Positions 24,201-35,745 of a stretch of DNA of 64,000 bases are shown piece after piece (position 1 is the first letter of the stretch; the number at the start of each line of letters is the position of its first letter). A program made the position numbers and the translations under genes. The notes beneath the pieces are model-generated. The model saw only the letters and a list, made by a program, of their open reading frames with translations. It was not told where the DNA came from and searched no databases. This DNA comes from Sphagnum compactum (taxonomy: Eukaryota > Bryophyta > Sphagnopsida > Sphagnales): NCBI GenBank assembly GCA_965153455.1, contig OZ234503.1:5022001-5086000 (forward strand), in the 5' to 3' direction.

Positions 24201-26295
24201 AAATTCTGTAAAGAAGATCTGTCATTGCTGATCGAAGACAACACTTGGTCTGGAAGGAAGTTAGAGGTGACACTTTCCAACATATGATTTTGTTGAAGAT
24301 GAGGATGGGGGAGAGCTTCAGTTGCATCCTGAAAGTTTTCCATATCCTCAGCAGTGATGTTATCCCCAAACTTAGGTCCAATTGCCTATCCCTGGCACCC
24401 TTAATATAGGGAGAGAAAGGCAGTCTCAATGCTCAGGTGTGAAGCCAGAGTCAGTTTTGATGCTGTATCCAAGATAAGGGATGCTGTTTGCAAATGTATA
24501 TTCACCTATGTATTCCACTTTTGCAAGTCTCTTTGCTGAACTGTGAGCCCAAGCTTTGATGACGTGTGATTTGCAGGTAAAATATGAACAAGTCAATGCT
24601 TGCAGTAAAAGAGTTATTATTGGAAACCTGAAAAGCTAATTCAAACAATTTCAAACTAGTCAACATCAGTGCTGGAGTTTTGTTCAAATGTCACCTATTG
24701 CTTGATTGCTGAGTTTCCCAAAGCCTTGACACTTCAATCAAAGACATGGTTGGCTGGCGGACTGCATCAATACGCAGAGAATCAGAAATGCCTCAGGTTT
24801 TGATCTCAACCATTGAGTGTTAGTGGTTCTAGTTGTCCAGCTTGGAAGGTAGATATAATCTGGTGCTTCCGACTTTATGCTATCCTGTAGAGCTATCCAG
24901 ATGTGATGACGCATTATCCTCTTTCTGGAAGCCATCTTTCCTTGGCATGTTTCTGGTGTTATGAGCTAGCCTATAGTACAGTGTTTGGAGAACAACTGCT
25001 GAAAATCCCAGGACTTGTTGTGAAACTTTAGGATAGTTTTCAGGATTATATTGCTTGTGTTTCTGCATACAAATCTGATATTTTGTTGGATCCACAAATT
25101 GGTCTAAAAAGTCAGTAGACCTGTCTGAACTGAATTAAGCACCTGTGTCATGGTGTCAGAAAGGTGGAGTCTGCTGTAAATATCTTCAGTTGAAAGGGTA
25201 TGATAAATGTCAGGCTACCTCACTGGGAAATGATTGGACAGGCAAATCTGCTATTTCAATCTGTTAGACAAAATGGTGTTGGCATTAATATTTAAATCTT
25301 GCCAGGTGGACACACTCAAAACACTTGATCCAGCGTATCCACACATTGTGCGAGATGAAGAGCTACCAGCTGTGGATCTCAAACCTGCAACCATGCAGAC
25401 AAGAGAACCAGCATCAGACTTTGCTGAAGGTCATCTAATTTCTTTTCAATCTGCTTCATTTATGTCAATTCTAATGTTTGCACTTCTTTTACACATGCAC
25501 TCTGTTTGTAGGGTTTTAGAATGGACAGTTGAAAGATTGAACACAACTTGCATGTTCAGAATTGAACACTGTGCACCATGTAAAATAGCTTCCAATGACA
25601 ATGGCCAAAAATCTTTGACCTTCCTAGGGTTTGTACTATAAACTGTTGACCACATTCTGAATTTAGAACTATGTGAAGGAAAGTAATATTTGACCATCTG
25701 GAAGGTTGATAGCAACTCAGATGTTTAAATGAGGTTCCAGCTAAGAAGTTGCAACTTGTGATTCCCCTTTCTTGCTGTAATTGAGTCTCATGAATTGGAT
25801 TCTCAGAGGTAATGTTGGCGGGGCTGCAACAAGTGGCTTGGCGGAGAGTTGATGTTAGTTTCTTGGGTGCACGTGTAAAGTACCAAGCACACAACACAAT
25901 CCAGGTGTGCATACATTACTACCAATGGCTTAGTCATCCAACTGGAAAGATTTCTCTGAAAAATCTGACCTTCACTGGGCAGAGGACTTTTGAAACTTGA
26001 AGCATGTCAGGAGACTCCTGAGTCAGATACCAACTAAGACACTGGTTTCATGGAAAGGTTTGGAGTGATGCCACATGCTAAAATTTGGAATTTGCAGCCA
26101 TCACACTAATGTTGTCATTCACTCTTTTTATTGTACAATAAGATTTCTTGTTCTCCAAAACACCTTATGAGACAACTTAAATATTTGAGAATTTATTCTA
26201 ATTTGGCAACACTGGTTTCTGTGCAGGTGAAATCAGCAGCTGTTCATCTTGAAGGGCAAGATGTCATTGCCCACATCATTGATAAACACTTTTAG
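21246..26295 (+). CDS. Putative serine esterase/lipase, DUF676 alpha/beta-hydrolase, complete gene
   Basis: Ten exons join without a break: 21246-21442, 22137-22204, 22350-22420, 22525-22848, 23269-23432, 24087-24142, 24744-24796, 25306-25429, 25807-25904 and 26227-26295. All introns are GT-AG, all phases agree, and the total is 1224 nt or 407 residues, normal for the family. Motifs in order: EHLVVLVNGIVG near the start, ENWRFAAGQFKKKLGDKVVV, FNGVDVMGNRLAEE, the nucleophile elbow FLSHSLGGLVSRYAIG (Ser between His and Leu), FITVATPHLGSKG, VPFLFGIS, HMVGWRTASIRRESEMP, LDPAYPHIV, RRVDVSF and a closing VIAHIIDKHF. This is the plant DUF676 lipase-like group, presumed to hydrolyse lipid esters; the substrate is unknown. 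The usual GxSxG reads SHSLG, as in relatives. The ATG at 21246 is the first in frame after the 31-bp repeats; the next in-frame ATG, at 21330, is an alternative. It is the only complete host gene in the window. Confidence 0.9.
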
Positions 26296-26830
26296 TATGT
26301 TGCAAGAAGCATTCATTACTTTTCATGAACTTCCAAAGTTCATTCTATTGTTTTGACCATGTTTGTAAGTTATTTAGAACCCTTAGGTGGCTCTGAACTA
26401 ATGGCACAGCTGAAGCACATTTCAATTTCATGACCTGGCAACAAGACAAGTATCAAAGTAGCCTAGCTAAGTTGGATCAGTTTGGTGGATATGGTTTAGG
26501 GTACGAGTATGATGATTAGTGGATGGTCTATGTAGTAGTACTTTTAAGAGAAAAGAAATTTGGTCATTACTTTACTTCATTTGTTAGTATTATTTTGTGA
26601 TTGAGTTTGCTCCCCTTGTTTTAGTAAGTGTGCTACATCATTAGAATCCTCCAGAGAAACAAGTCTTGGTGAATGAACGAATCTTCCAAAGAAGGCAAAT
26701 AGTTAGGGCAATAGCAACAAATCAAGTACACAAACCCCCCTAGTTGCAAGAAGCATGTTTGATAAGGAAAGGGCAAGAATAGAACACATAGCCTATAAGA
26801 ACATGCCTTGAAATAGATGTTGCAAGCATT
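26296..26830. other. Downstream flank of the lipase gene, no gene seen
   Basis: AT-rich sequence with no recognised domain. Part of it is presumably the 3' UTR of the lipase gene. No clear polyadenylation site was pinned down. Confidence 0.5.
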
Positions 26831-27054
26831 TGCTGCAACACCACTAACATCCTCTTGTAAAATGAATAAAAAATTGAGAGAGGAGGGGCTTTAGTGCCTT
26901 TCACTCTCACAACATGTTAGCACATTGATTTGAAATAGAGACCACCTGCATCTGTTGCAACACCATCAACACCCTTTGTCTATAAAAATGAACACAAAAC
27001 CAAAAGAGGAGGGTTTTATAGTGCCCTTCACTTTCACACCATGTCAACATATCA
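26831..27054. repeat. Degenerate tandem duplication, ~120-bp unit
   Basis: Two diverged copies (about 26831-26927 and 26951-27054) share TTGCAACACCA, the GAGGAGGG box, ATAGTGCCCTTCACT-type sequence and the CACACCATGTCAACAT-type end. Confidence 0.65.
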
Positions 27055-27479
27055 GTGAAAAAAATCATCAACATTTTATTCAAACACTCAAAATAATTTA
27101 TGGCTAGCAGGAAAAACATGTCCATTGAATATCAATCATAATAAAAGGCATCCTTAGCTTAAACTGCAATTATTGTGGCAACCCCACAAGACAAAACTAC
27201 TTGCGAAATCAAATTTGTTTGAGGGAGGTCATCAATGATGACCTTAGCCAATGTTCGAACACCATCCACTCAAACGACAATGTCAACTCGTGGATGCAAA
27301 AATTGAAAGGCAAGTGGCAAAATAATGTAGGTCTATTCACATAAAATGTGAAATCTCACATCTTCTGCAATAAATACAAAGGCATTTCACATAGTATCAT
27401 GGGAAGTCATTTGAACCCTACCATGGGCGCAACAAAAAATGTGGATCCCATGGCAGCTGGAAGCTATTGAATTATTTAT

Positions 27480-28050
27480 AATACACCAAGAATTCAAATT
27501 TGGATGCACATCTCCGTGTGTTCAAACAAGCAATAAAAGTCAATGGTGTGATGAAGGAGGGCACAAAAATTGCTTACTTCCAATGGACATTGCGTGACGT
27601 GATTTCAGCTTGGGGGAACAACTTTGTCAATAGCCATTTGGATTTTACCTTGAGTGAATTTACTCAAACTTTTTGCAAACGGTATTGCAAGGTTTACATG
27701 AACTTGTGAACCATTAAACCAAATTTGAATGAAAGGGTGGAAGAATATTATGAGCAAATCTTCACTTTGGCAAATTCCCTTCAACACCTAATCTACTAAA
27801 TGCATTTTTTAAGGCTATTGTTGGCATGGAAGGAGGGATGTTGATCTAACATTTGGAGTCAACAATAATCTGTGAAAAAAGTTTCATTGACATTGACGGT
27901 AATAGGGTCATCCTAGATGTATACCCAATGATGAAAGGGGAAAAAAAGAAGGTAGAAAAACCCACAACTAGTACAAGTAAATCAAGGGAGGAGTGCCAAT
28001 ACTATAAAAAATCCAATTATAAAAAAAAAGTGTATTTGGAACCCAAATAA
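27480..28050 (+). pseudogene. Ty3/gypsy-type gag relic
   Basis: The frame at 27500-27709 reads DAHLRVFKQAIKVNG, IAYFQWTLRDVISAWGNNFV and FTQTFCKRYCKVYMNL. It continues past a stop with ERVEEYYEQIFTLANSLQH, the pattern of the retrotransposon gag (PF03732-like) domain in which a Trp-rich core and FxxxFxxRY are followed by ExVEEYYE. Further on, around 27853-28050, another frame carries EECQYYKKSNYKKK, possibly a degraded nucleic-acid-binding tail. Stops and frame changes make it non-functional. No protease, reverse transcriptase or LTR could be tied to it. Confidence 0.6.
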
Positions 28051-28094
28051 CCCAAAGAACAAATTGAAGGAAAAATAGGAGGTGGCAGTTAATG

Positions 28095-28330
28095 CAACGA
28101 CGCTCTATATTGTGAGCATGTGAGCGTGAGTGTGAGCTTGTGAGCATGAACCCATGAGAAGGATGGAATATTTGTTAGCATCTTTTGATGATGTGGATGG
28201 AATATGTCAAGAATATTATTTGCCACATTGGACAGAATCTTTGCTGATGTGGTAGAATATTTACCACATGTATACGGATGGATGAACAATAAATGAACCT
28301 TTTGGATGAAAAATATGAAATATGTTATTT
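28095..28330 (-). repeat. Dispersed AT-rich repeat, copy 2 (reverse of copy at 14.6 kb)
   Basis: On the minus strand it reads ATTCATCC-type words, CACATCAGCAAAGATTCTG, AATATTCCATCC and GCTCACAAGCTCAC in the same order as 14640-14870. The two copies are diverged but collinear. Confidence 0.6.
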
Positions 28331-29093
28331 GTTGAAGAAGTTTGCATAACACAGGTTTATGGACAAAGATTTAAAGGACTAGGCATTCACTCCAAGTCTA
28401 CAGTACCCAATTGGACTACAATTAGCTTTCCCCTTATCCTCTGGAATAAGGTATGTTCAAGATTGTCAAAGTGCTTTTTGTAACAATGTACCTATGACAA
28501 GCACCAACAAATCAAAAGGAGAAGATGAGATTGATTTCAATGTGTTGTTCCCCATATGTGAATTCAGATCTTCTTCAATCCAGATTACTTTTAAACCCAA
28601 ATATTTCGCTCAAAACTATTTTGTACAAGTTATATATATTTGGGCCAAAGGGATATAATTTGAAATATTTTCTTGGGAACCTATACATGAACACCCTTTA
28701 AAGTTCTAGATGTTGAATCATAGAGGCTCATGCTAAAAAACAACTTTTATTTTTAAATGTTTTTTTGTGATGTTTGGTAGTTATTTCAAATTTGTTGGTA
28801 GAAAAATTTTCAATATATTTTGTGACACACGTACTCAATTTGTGATTTTTAAAAAAAAATTATGTATGGCAATCAATTTGAGTAAAATAAAAATTATTAA
28901 CTATAAAATATTAGTAAAATGTAAATTTTGTGCATGTACATCATCCAAAACACTATAATTCCCAACCTACTTAGTTGAACAAACTTTTCTACATCTAGCC
29001 AACAAGTATGAAATTGAAACTACTTTATTTCAGCTAGAGAAAAAGTCACTTCTACTTCCCAAGAATAAAAAAATAAAAACTATTTTTATCTAA

Positions 29094-32000
29094 CTACTCC
29101 ACCACTATAACCCTGGTGGTTAATTTATGGACTTCGTTCCAACTCCAAGTTAGATGATGAATGAACATTTCCATTAGCCCACATAACGTTACATGTTGCA
29201 AGATGTAATATAAGTGCTTACAATGCACCCACTTGCCGCGTGCACCCAATGAACATGTCATCATTAACACAAAATCCATGCAAGTGCATGCATGGAACTT
29301 GCCAATTGTAGCCTCATATTCTTTACGATCTTCAATTGAACCTAGAATGATTTTATATATTCTTCCATATCCGCGAGAAGGAACATTGATGGGTGGTCAG
29401 ATGTTTGCTAGAAGAACATGTCCGGCCTCCCACTTGTTTTGTTGTTGAGTAGAAATCTTGAATACTGAAGCACGAGGAATATTTTTCCCGTTTCGAGTTT
29501 TTGGCCAATTATTTGCATCCGCCAGTTTATTGGTAGGATGAAATGCATCATCACCGAAGAGATTTTGGGGTGACACTTCGGTTTCTCGAAGAAGAGAAAA
29601 CCAACTTCCTCCAATGTTGTCACCTCATCTTGGGTGAAATCTATTCCTTCTTGCACATGCCATAAAGAAGGCACAATGGGCCTTCCAATTGCGTATTTTT
29701 TCCTAAAACCTTCAACACAATGGCTTTGATCATCATCACAAAACTAGAACTTGTGTAGCTCAAATCTCGCACCTTTGGACACACTATAGTTACCAACATA
29801 ACAAGGAATAGGAATGCCTCGTTCTGTTCCCTTGAAATGATTTTTGCCTTGCAATAATGTTTCGTGTCCTTTTGCAATGCCAAACATTGGGCATTGGATT
29901 TGGGGTTACATCATTCAATATGCCAAACGTTGTCACCACAAAGGCATTCCAACACCTCCTCGCCATTATGAGTGAGAATTGGGAACCCCTCTTGTGAATG
30001 ACTGGATTGCCTTACATCTCCATTGGGTGCAGATTTGCACGAAATGTATTCAACCCATGGACATGAAAAATTTACACAATCATGCCTATGCGAGTCGCCT
30101 TCTAATCCAGGGGGCAGATTTTGTTTTCGTTCAACGAATCCAAATACCTCCACACCTTCTAAATGCTACTTCCTTGATGTATATGAAGAACCCAAAGCTA
30201 ATCTGGCAACTATAGCAGCCATTTGTAATGGATCACCAGATTGGTTCGCCCTACACAATCATAATTCATCCTTATTTGAACTAATCCATGAGCGACCACT
30301 GTGAAGGACGGCATAGTACAATGCCGATTGCTTGAAAGCTCGCACGTAATCATCTAAAGTTGCGCCATATAAGCATGCACCTCTTTTCTTGAATTCCTAG
30401 AACGAAATGTTGTGAATTGTCTCGAACTGGTTACAAGTCAACATGTATGTTTCCTCCTCCAAGGAGAATTTCTGCATTCACATTTAATAAATGGAGTCGG
30501 AGCATAACGTGAATAGTTTTTTACCAAGTGGTGCAAGAAGAACATTAAAAATTAGTTTAAATGTAAAGAGTGGTGTAGATAATTCTTACATCTAGCATGA
30601 ATCCTCCCCATTGCCTCACGTGAAAATACCAGAAGCTCAACTAGTTGTTGAGCTCATGAATTGCACCTTCAGCAGTAGCCCCAAAGGAGTACCACCAAGA
30701 GCATATTGCAGCATAGCAAACGTCAGCTTCTTTTAAGGATTTTGCTTTCTTATCACAAATACAAAATGTGGGTGCAATTCACTAGTCCTCGTTCATTAAA
30801 CCAATGAATTCACTGCTTCTTCACTAGTCCCCGTTCACTACAACCAGTGAATTCACTCAAAATCCAGTGAAATCACTTAGCGTACAAGGACACCTTTTGT
30901 TATAGTGTATAATCATAACAAAGATATTTGTGCCGATCTTGGAACTCCAGAGCAATTAGTTGTTTTGTGTGCATGTCTAGTGATTGAGTCCAAGGGAAAA
31001 GACAAGTGCGTTCCTTGTCAATCAACTTAACAATGGGATCTCTAGTCCCATAAACAATATAGACAACACTCCAATTTGCTTGGGTATTGTCCGCCATGAA
31101 GCCTTTGAAATTTGGATTTGCTACACCTTTCTACAGAACAGTGGCATTAAGCTTCCTCCAAAGTATACATTAGGCTTCAATGTCTTCTGATTACATATTG
31201 CAAATAGCAATAGATAGGGTCATAGACATGGCAAGCCATGGTTGTCCAACCTTGAACACATTTGACATGATCAAACATCATCCAAGAATTTTCCAAATCA
31301 CCCCCAAGTTGCATCCGCTTGACTAAATCGACCCCACAACCATCCCCTTTGATTGACATTTTGAAAATATAATCTTTTTGATTAGATTGTTCCCCAATAA
31401 AACAATTGTCATGAATGTAATCATAAGGATTTAGGGACTTGAGCACGAGGATGGAATCAAGGGAGCCCATGTCCCCGAATGATGCTTGATTAATGATATC
31501 AGGTTATGAATGTTAAGAATACATAAAGGAATGAACATTGACATGACTTGATTGAGTTTTTCACCTTTTAGAAGCTCCACATGAACTTCCCCATCCTCAT
31601 TAAAGAGATGACAAGACAAGAACATTTTACTCATAGCCAAGGATATTGCAGAAGATGTAGCATTGGGCATACGCAGAACTTCTTTTGCAACCATGCTCTT
31701 AATCTCCTCAAGGGACTCTTTACACTTTCCTTCTGAAACAGGATGCGCATGCGTTTTGAGGTGGATGGCTACTCTTGATAGATTTGACAATGAATGAACC
31801 ACATAATACATGCGGCATATATAAGTCTACAGACACATGGGAAAAACCATAATCCTTACAAGCAATCGTGTAGGACGGAGGAGGTGGGACAATTTCACCA
31901 ACAACAAGAACTTGGGACAAATTGCCGCTCCAGTCGACTTCATTACGAGCACCAGATCGGAAAAACATAGATCAAAAGTCGTTTACACACTAGAGATGGC

Positions 32001-32835
32001 CCAAAAAACTAGCATTTCGAAAGCCCAAACCAAAAAAGTTTTTAATGTTGGTCATTTTCACCTTGCACCAAGTGTGACCGTCATATTTTCTATCCATGCC
32101 TTGCATCTATTTGGAAATTCACATTGGTTTGTAAATTGGGGGGAACTCAAACAACACGTCACCATCAAATTTCATGGGGAGAAAGTTGACTGTTTCAATT
32201 TTCATTGTCGCATAATCTAAAGACCTCAACTCGTTAGAAGTATGCTGAATTTGCAACATTACTTTCAAGGAGTCCACAACACTGCGCATGATTCTTATCA
32301 AAGTCCTTAACACCAACACAAAGGGTTTCATTTGGCCCTTGTGAAACAACCGTCTATCACTCATAGGCATCAAACATGTTAGAACCGATACTAAAGTTCC
32401 CATCTTCGACGAACGAATTGCCGAGATCAATGAATGTTGATTCATGAAATGACTTTAAAGATCCATAGTGCACTGGTTGGTTGCCAGGATCAGCCTTGAC
32501 TTCGATTACTAGATAACACAATGAGCAATAGAAGTGGTTGTACCCAGTGTGAGAATTGTATCTTGTGAATTCATAACCAAGCTTTTGCCAATTGTTCGAT
32601 GCCTGCCATTACTAACCATCCACTACAATCCTTGAGGGCTAAATGTTGGGACTTGGTAGATGGAATTGATGTCAACATTATTTTTTCCATACACAACATC
32701 CTTGGGAACATGAACTGAACCCAACAAGAAGCCAAACATTGCGCAAAGGCATTTTTCTGTCACCTGAATGGATTTTTCATCTCCCAACAACATTTTGAGA
32801 TCATGTTTTCCTTCTGCATGGAAAGTTGCCATCAA
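29094..32835 (-). pseudogene. Large decayed ORF, probably transposon-derived, family not identified
   Basis: A series of open blocks on the minus strand is collinear and broken only by occasional stops and frameshifts. 32623-32835 starts MMATFHAEGKHDLKML. Then come 32119-32445, 31431-31811 (EEIKSMVAKEVLRMPNAT), 31177-31470 (CVQGWTTMACHVYDPIYCYL), 30900-31097 (FPWTQSLDMHTKQLIALEFQ), 29911-30500 (FKKRGACLYGATLDDYV, VEVFGFVERKQNLPPGLEGD, NGEEVLECLCGDNVWH), 29408-29883 and 29094-29279 (WVHCKHLYYILQHV, FIHHLTWSWNEVHKL). The original protein was probably over 1000 residues. Trp, His and Cys pairs recur, but I could not map a DDE triad or name the superfamily. A CACTA-like end interrupts it at 30907. 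Confidence 0.5.
30780..30907. mobile_element. Second CACTA-like transposon end with subterminal repeats
   Basis: The stretch ends ACCTTTTGTTATAGTG at 30907; its reverse complement begins CACTATAACAAAAGGTG, a CACTA-type terminus different from that at 14433. Immediately inside are two ~35-bp repeats (30780-30814 and 30821-30856), each from CACTAGTCC to AATTCACT, plus further CCAGTGAAWTCACT words. It abuts the open block of the decayed minus-strand ORF, whose coding stops exactly there, so it looks like an insertion. The opposite end was not located. Confidence 0.5.
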
Positions 32836-35745
32836 TTCTAGTTTGAAAATAAAAGAATTAGTAGGGAAAGGAGTATTAAAAAATGAAAAGCTATTATGTA
32901 TTGCAACATGCAGCTTTTGAAAAGAAAAAAATATATTTCACTTACTAAAAAAAATTTATTATGCGATCGTTAAAAATAAATTAGTAACAGAGCAAAGATA
33001 AGAAGGTATTGAAATCCTCCCAATGCCCAAGAAAAATAATGAAATTGTTAATGAATTGGATACAATTAAATACATCCTGACACTATCAAAAAGTGAAAAG
33101 GATCCAAAACATCAAGGGACACAAAAGAAGTCAACAACTAATTAAAATATTGTTGCAAAGAGGAAACAATGGAGGAAGTTATGTGTGATGCAATCTGATA
33201 TAAAACTACCGCAAAAGTACATCAGTAAAGGTGCTCTTGAGACTTGCATCCTTAATACATCAACCACAAAAATATGTTTATAATGGTTCTCTAGGGTGTA
33301 AGGTTTTCCCCATACAATGTATGCAAATTGGCAAAACGTACTTATAAGAGTCCAAATACATTTATAAATAGAAACATCGCTAGAAACTTTTAATTATGTG
33401 TACTTGAATGGAGGTTCATCTCATTATGAGAAAGTAGTTCTTCCCAATTATTGAGTAGCAATATTTCATGTCACGTAATGAAAATGATAACATGGAAGTG
33501 TGAGTAGAAGTTTAACTGCTGAGATGATTCCAAATGGAATCTCCATAGCATGACACATCCATAACTGCATCAATATGTTCCAGTGATAAGCTTGGTCGTT
33601 GTCAAAAGGTCATTGTATTTTTCAAGATAATTCAATCTGATAAATTAATATCCATGGAAAGATAAACATCCCACATGCACCACATGAGTTTTTTTTCTAT
33701 TAAAACATTATTAATAAATTTGAAAATTTATAACATCTATATTGATTTATAGAACATTCCATGATGTAAGGATTTCTCAATGTCCCTTAAAATCCAAAGT
33801 GGTAGAATGCATTTCTTAAATGAATTAGCATATAATTTTGGAAACCTTGTTGGAATGAATTTCTTTTGATAATTTGTAAAGCAAAAGATATATATGACAT
33901 CAACACGAAACATAAAACATGAAATATTATATTTAAATTATTTTGAAATGAACCACTTTTAAATATTCTTAAAATAAATGCATTAAATAAATATATTAAT
34001 TATAAACAAATATATTAATGGAAAATATGGAATTTTTAAATGATTGGATCCAAAAAAGGTAAAATAGTATGATGGAAAGGCAAAAAAGGAAAATCCACAA
34101 GACGTTGTCAAAACGTAAGAATGCCATTTTTTTCAATAAAGGAAACAACTTGAAATCCTATCAATTAACAAAGCCATATATTAAAAAATGTGATATTATA
34201 ACTTGATTTTTATTTAAAGGCGATAATTAATTTTGGTAATTGCATGTTGGAAAGTGTATAATGAAATATTATCTATTTTCCAAGGACTTATTCTATCCAA
34301 TAGATAAGTCAGATAGGGGGTGTGTCTCCAAACCTCTATAAGTCATATAGGAAAATGCCAACTTAAAAATTAAGGAATGTTGATGGTTGGTGTTGAATAT
34401 ATTACACAATATCATTATTGTCATTAGTCAAAATATTCCTCAAAAAAAAATTGAAATAATTTTCTTTTTCTACTAATATTAATTGATTTAAACTCTGAAA
34501 AAGGATGGCCTTAGGGAGAGGAAAAAGGCTTAAAAAGATTGTTGCTTCAATACCAGAGACATTGTACATAAAATATTTGCCAATGTATATAGATTAGGGT
34601 AGAAGAATTATAGGGTTTAAGGATTAGGGTTTAGGAGGAAATATAATGATATAAACTGTACATAAATTTGCCGACAAAACCAAAAAAACATATGGTATTC
34701 GTCCAAAGATCACCATAGGATATTGAATTTTTATCATAGTTAATTGGTAAAAGCAAGAATGTCACAGAGCCCAAATAAGTTGAAAGGTAAGAACGGTAAT
34801 TTGGAATGTGAACGCCAAAAAATATAAATAACAATATGAGGGTTCATGTTGCTAGTAATCATATTTGAACTTGCAAATGCAAGGAAAAGAAGTTAGATTG
34901 GTGAAGCCTAGTGCTACAAGAAGGCGCGTGTAGTCTCACATGTGGACAAGTTCAAAACAACATAGGAAGACAAACACAATCACACAAGCTCATAAAAAAT
35001 CCTTGCAATTGCAACACTATGAAAAATTCGATGAAAAAGTAAGTACAAATTTTCTATTGCATTTTATTTTGTAATTTCACATTCTTGAAGTTGGCATCTC
35101 AAGTGAGTTGAAGGGATTGTGGTTTTTTTCAATGTGCTTTTCAGGGATATATTTAGTTTGAAATGAGGCTCCATTGATTTGCAAGTTGCAACTGCATGTG
35201 TTCAAGAATCTCTCTTATTCATTTTATTCAACTTTTTGAAATCTATTATTTTTTTATTCACTTGAGCAAGCTTTTTCCAAAGATAACCACACAAATGATA
35301 TCCAATGCTAGAGGGTTTCACACAGTTGTTTTTATTTTATTTTTTTATCTCTCTACACCTTGTTGGACTGCATGCATCCATGTCCTATTGTGCTTGAAAT
35401 TTCAATCCGGAGGAGGGTAAAAAAAGAAATAACTCTTTTATTTTGTTCGATTGAAGAAACTTTCGATGCTGAAAGTGCCCCAATGCGTAATGATATCAGC
35501 CGCCTTCTAAATCCAACGGGTCTGAATTGCCAATTTTTTTTTCCCCAGGAATAAGAAGTTTATAGGCATGGAGCTTAGAGGTAAAAACTCAATGGGTGTG
35601 GTAGCAAAGAAGGAGGTGTCATCCGAAAACTTGTTGAATTTTTTTTACAAGCTTTTTTATTTGTAAGTGCTCTAAATTTTGTATCACCACGCTTGTTGGG
35701 GTATTTTCAACAACGAAAATACTTTATTTTTTTCTTATTATTCTT
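32836..35745. other. AT-rich, no gene recognised
   Basis: Very A/T-rich with only short frames on either strand. A weak TTTAGGG-type pair lies at 34612-34635. No domain and no delimited element were found. It may be decayed transposon sequence. Confidence 0.6.
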
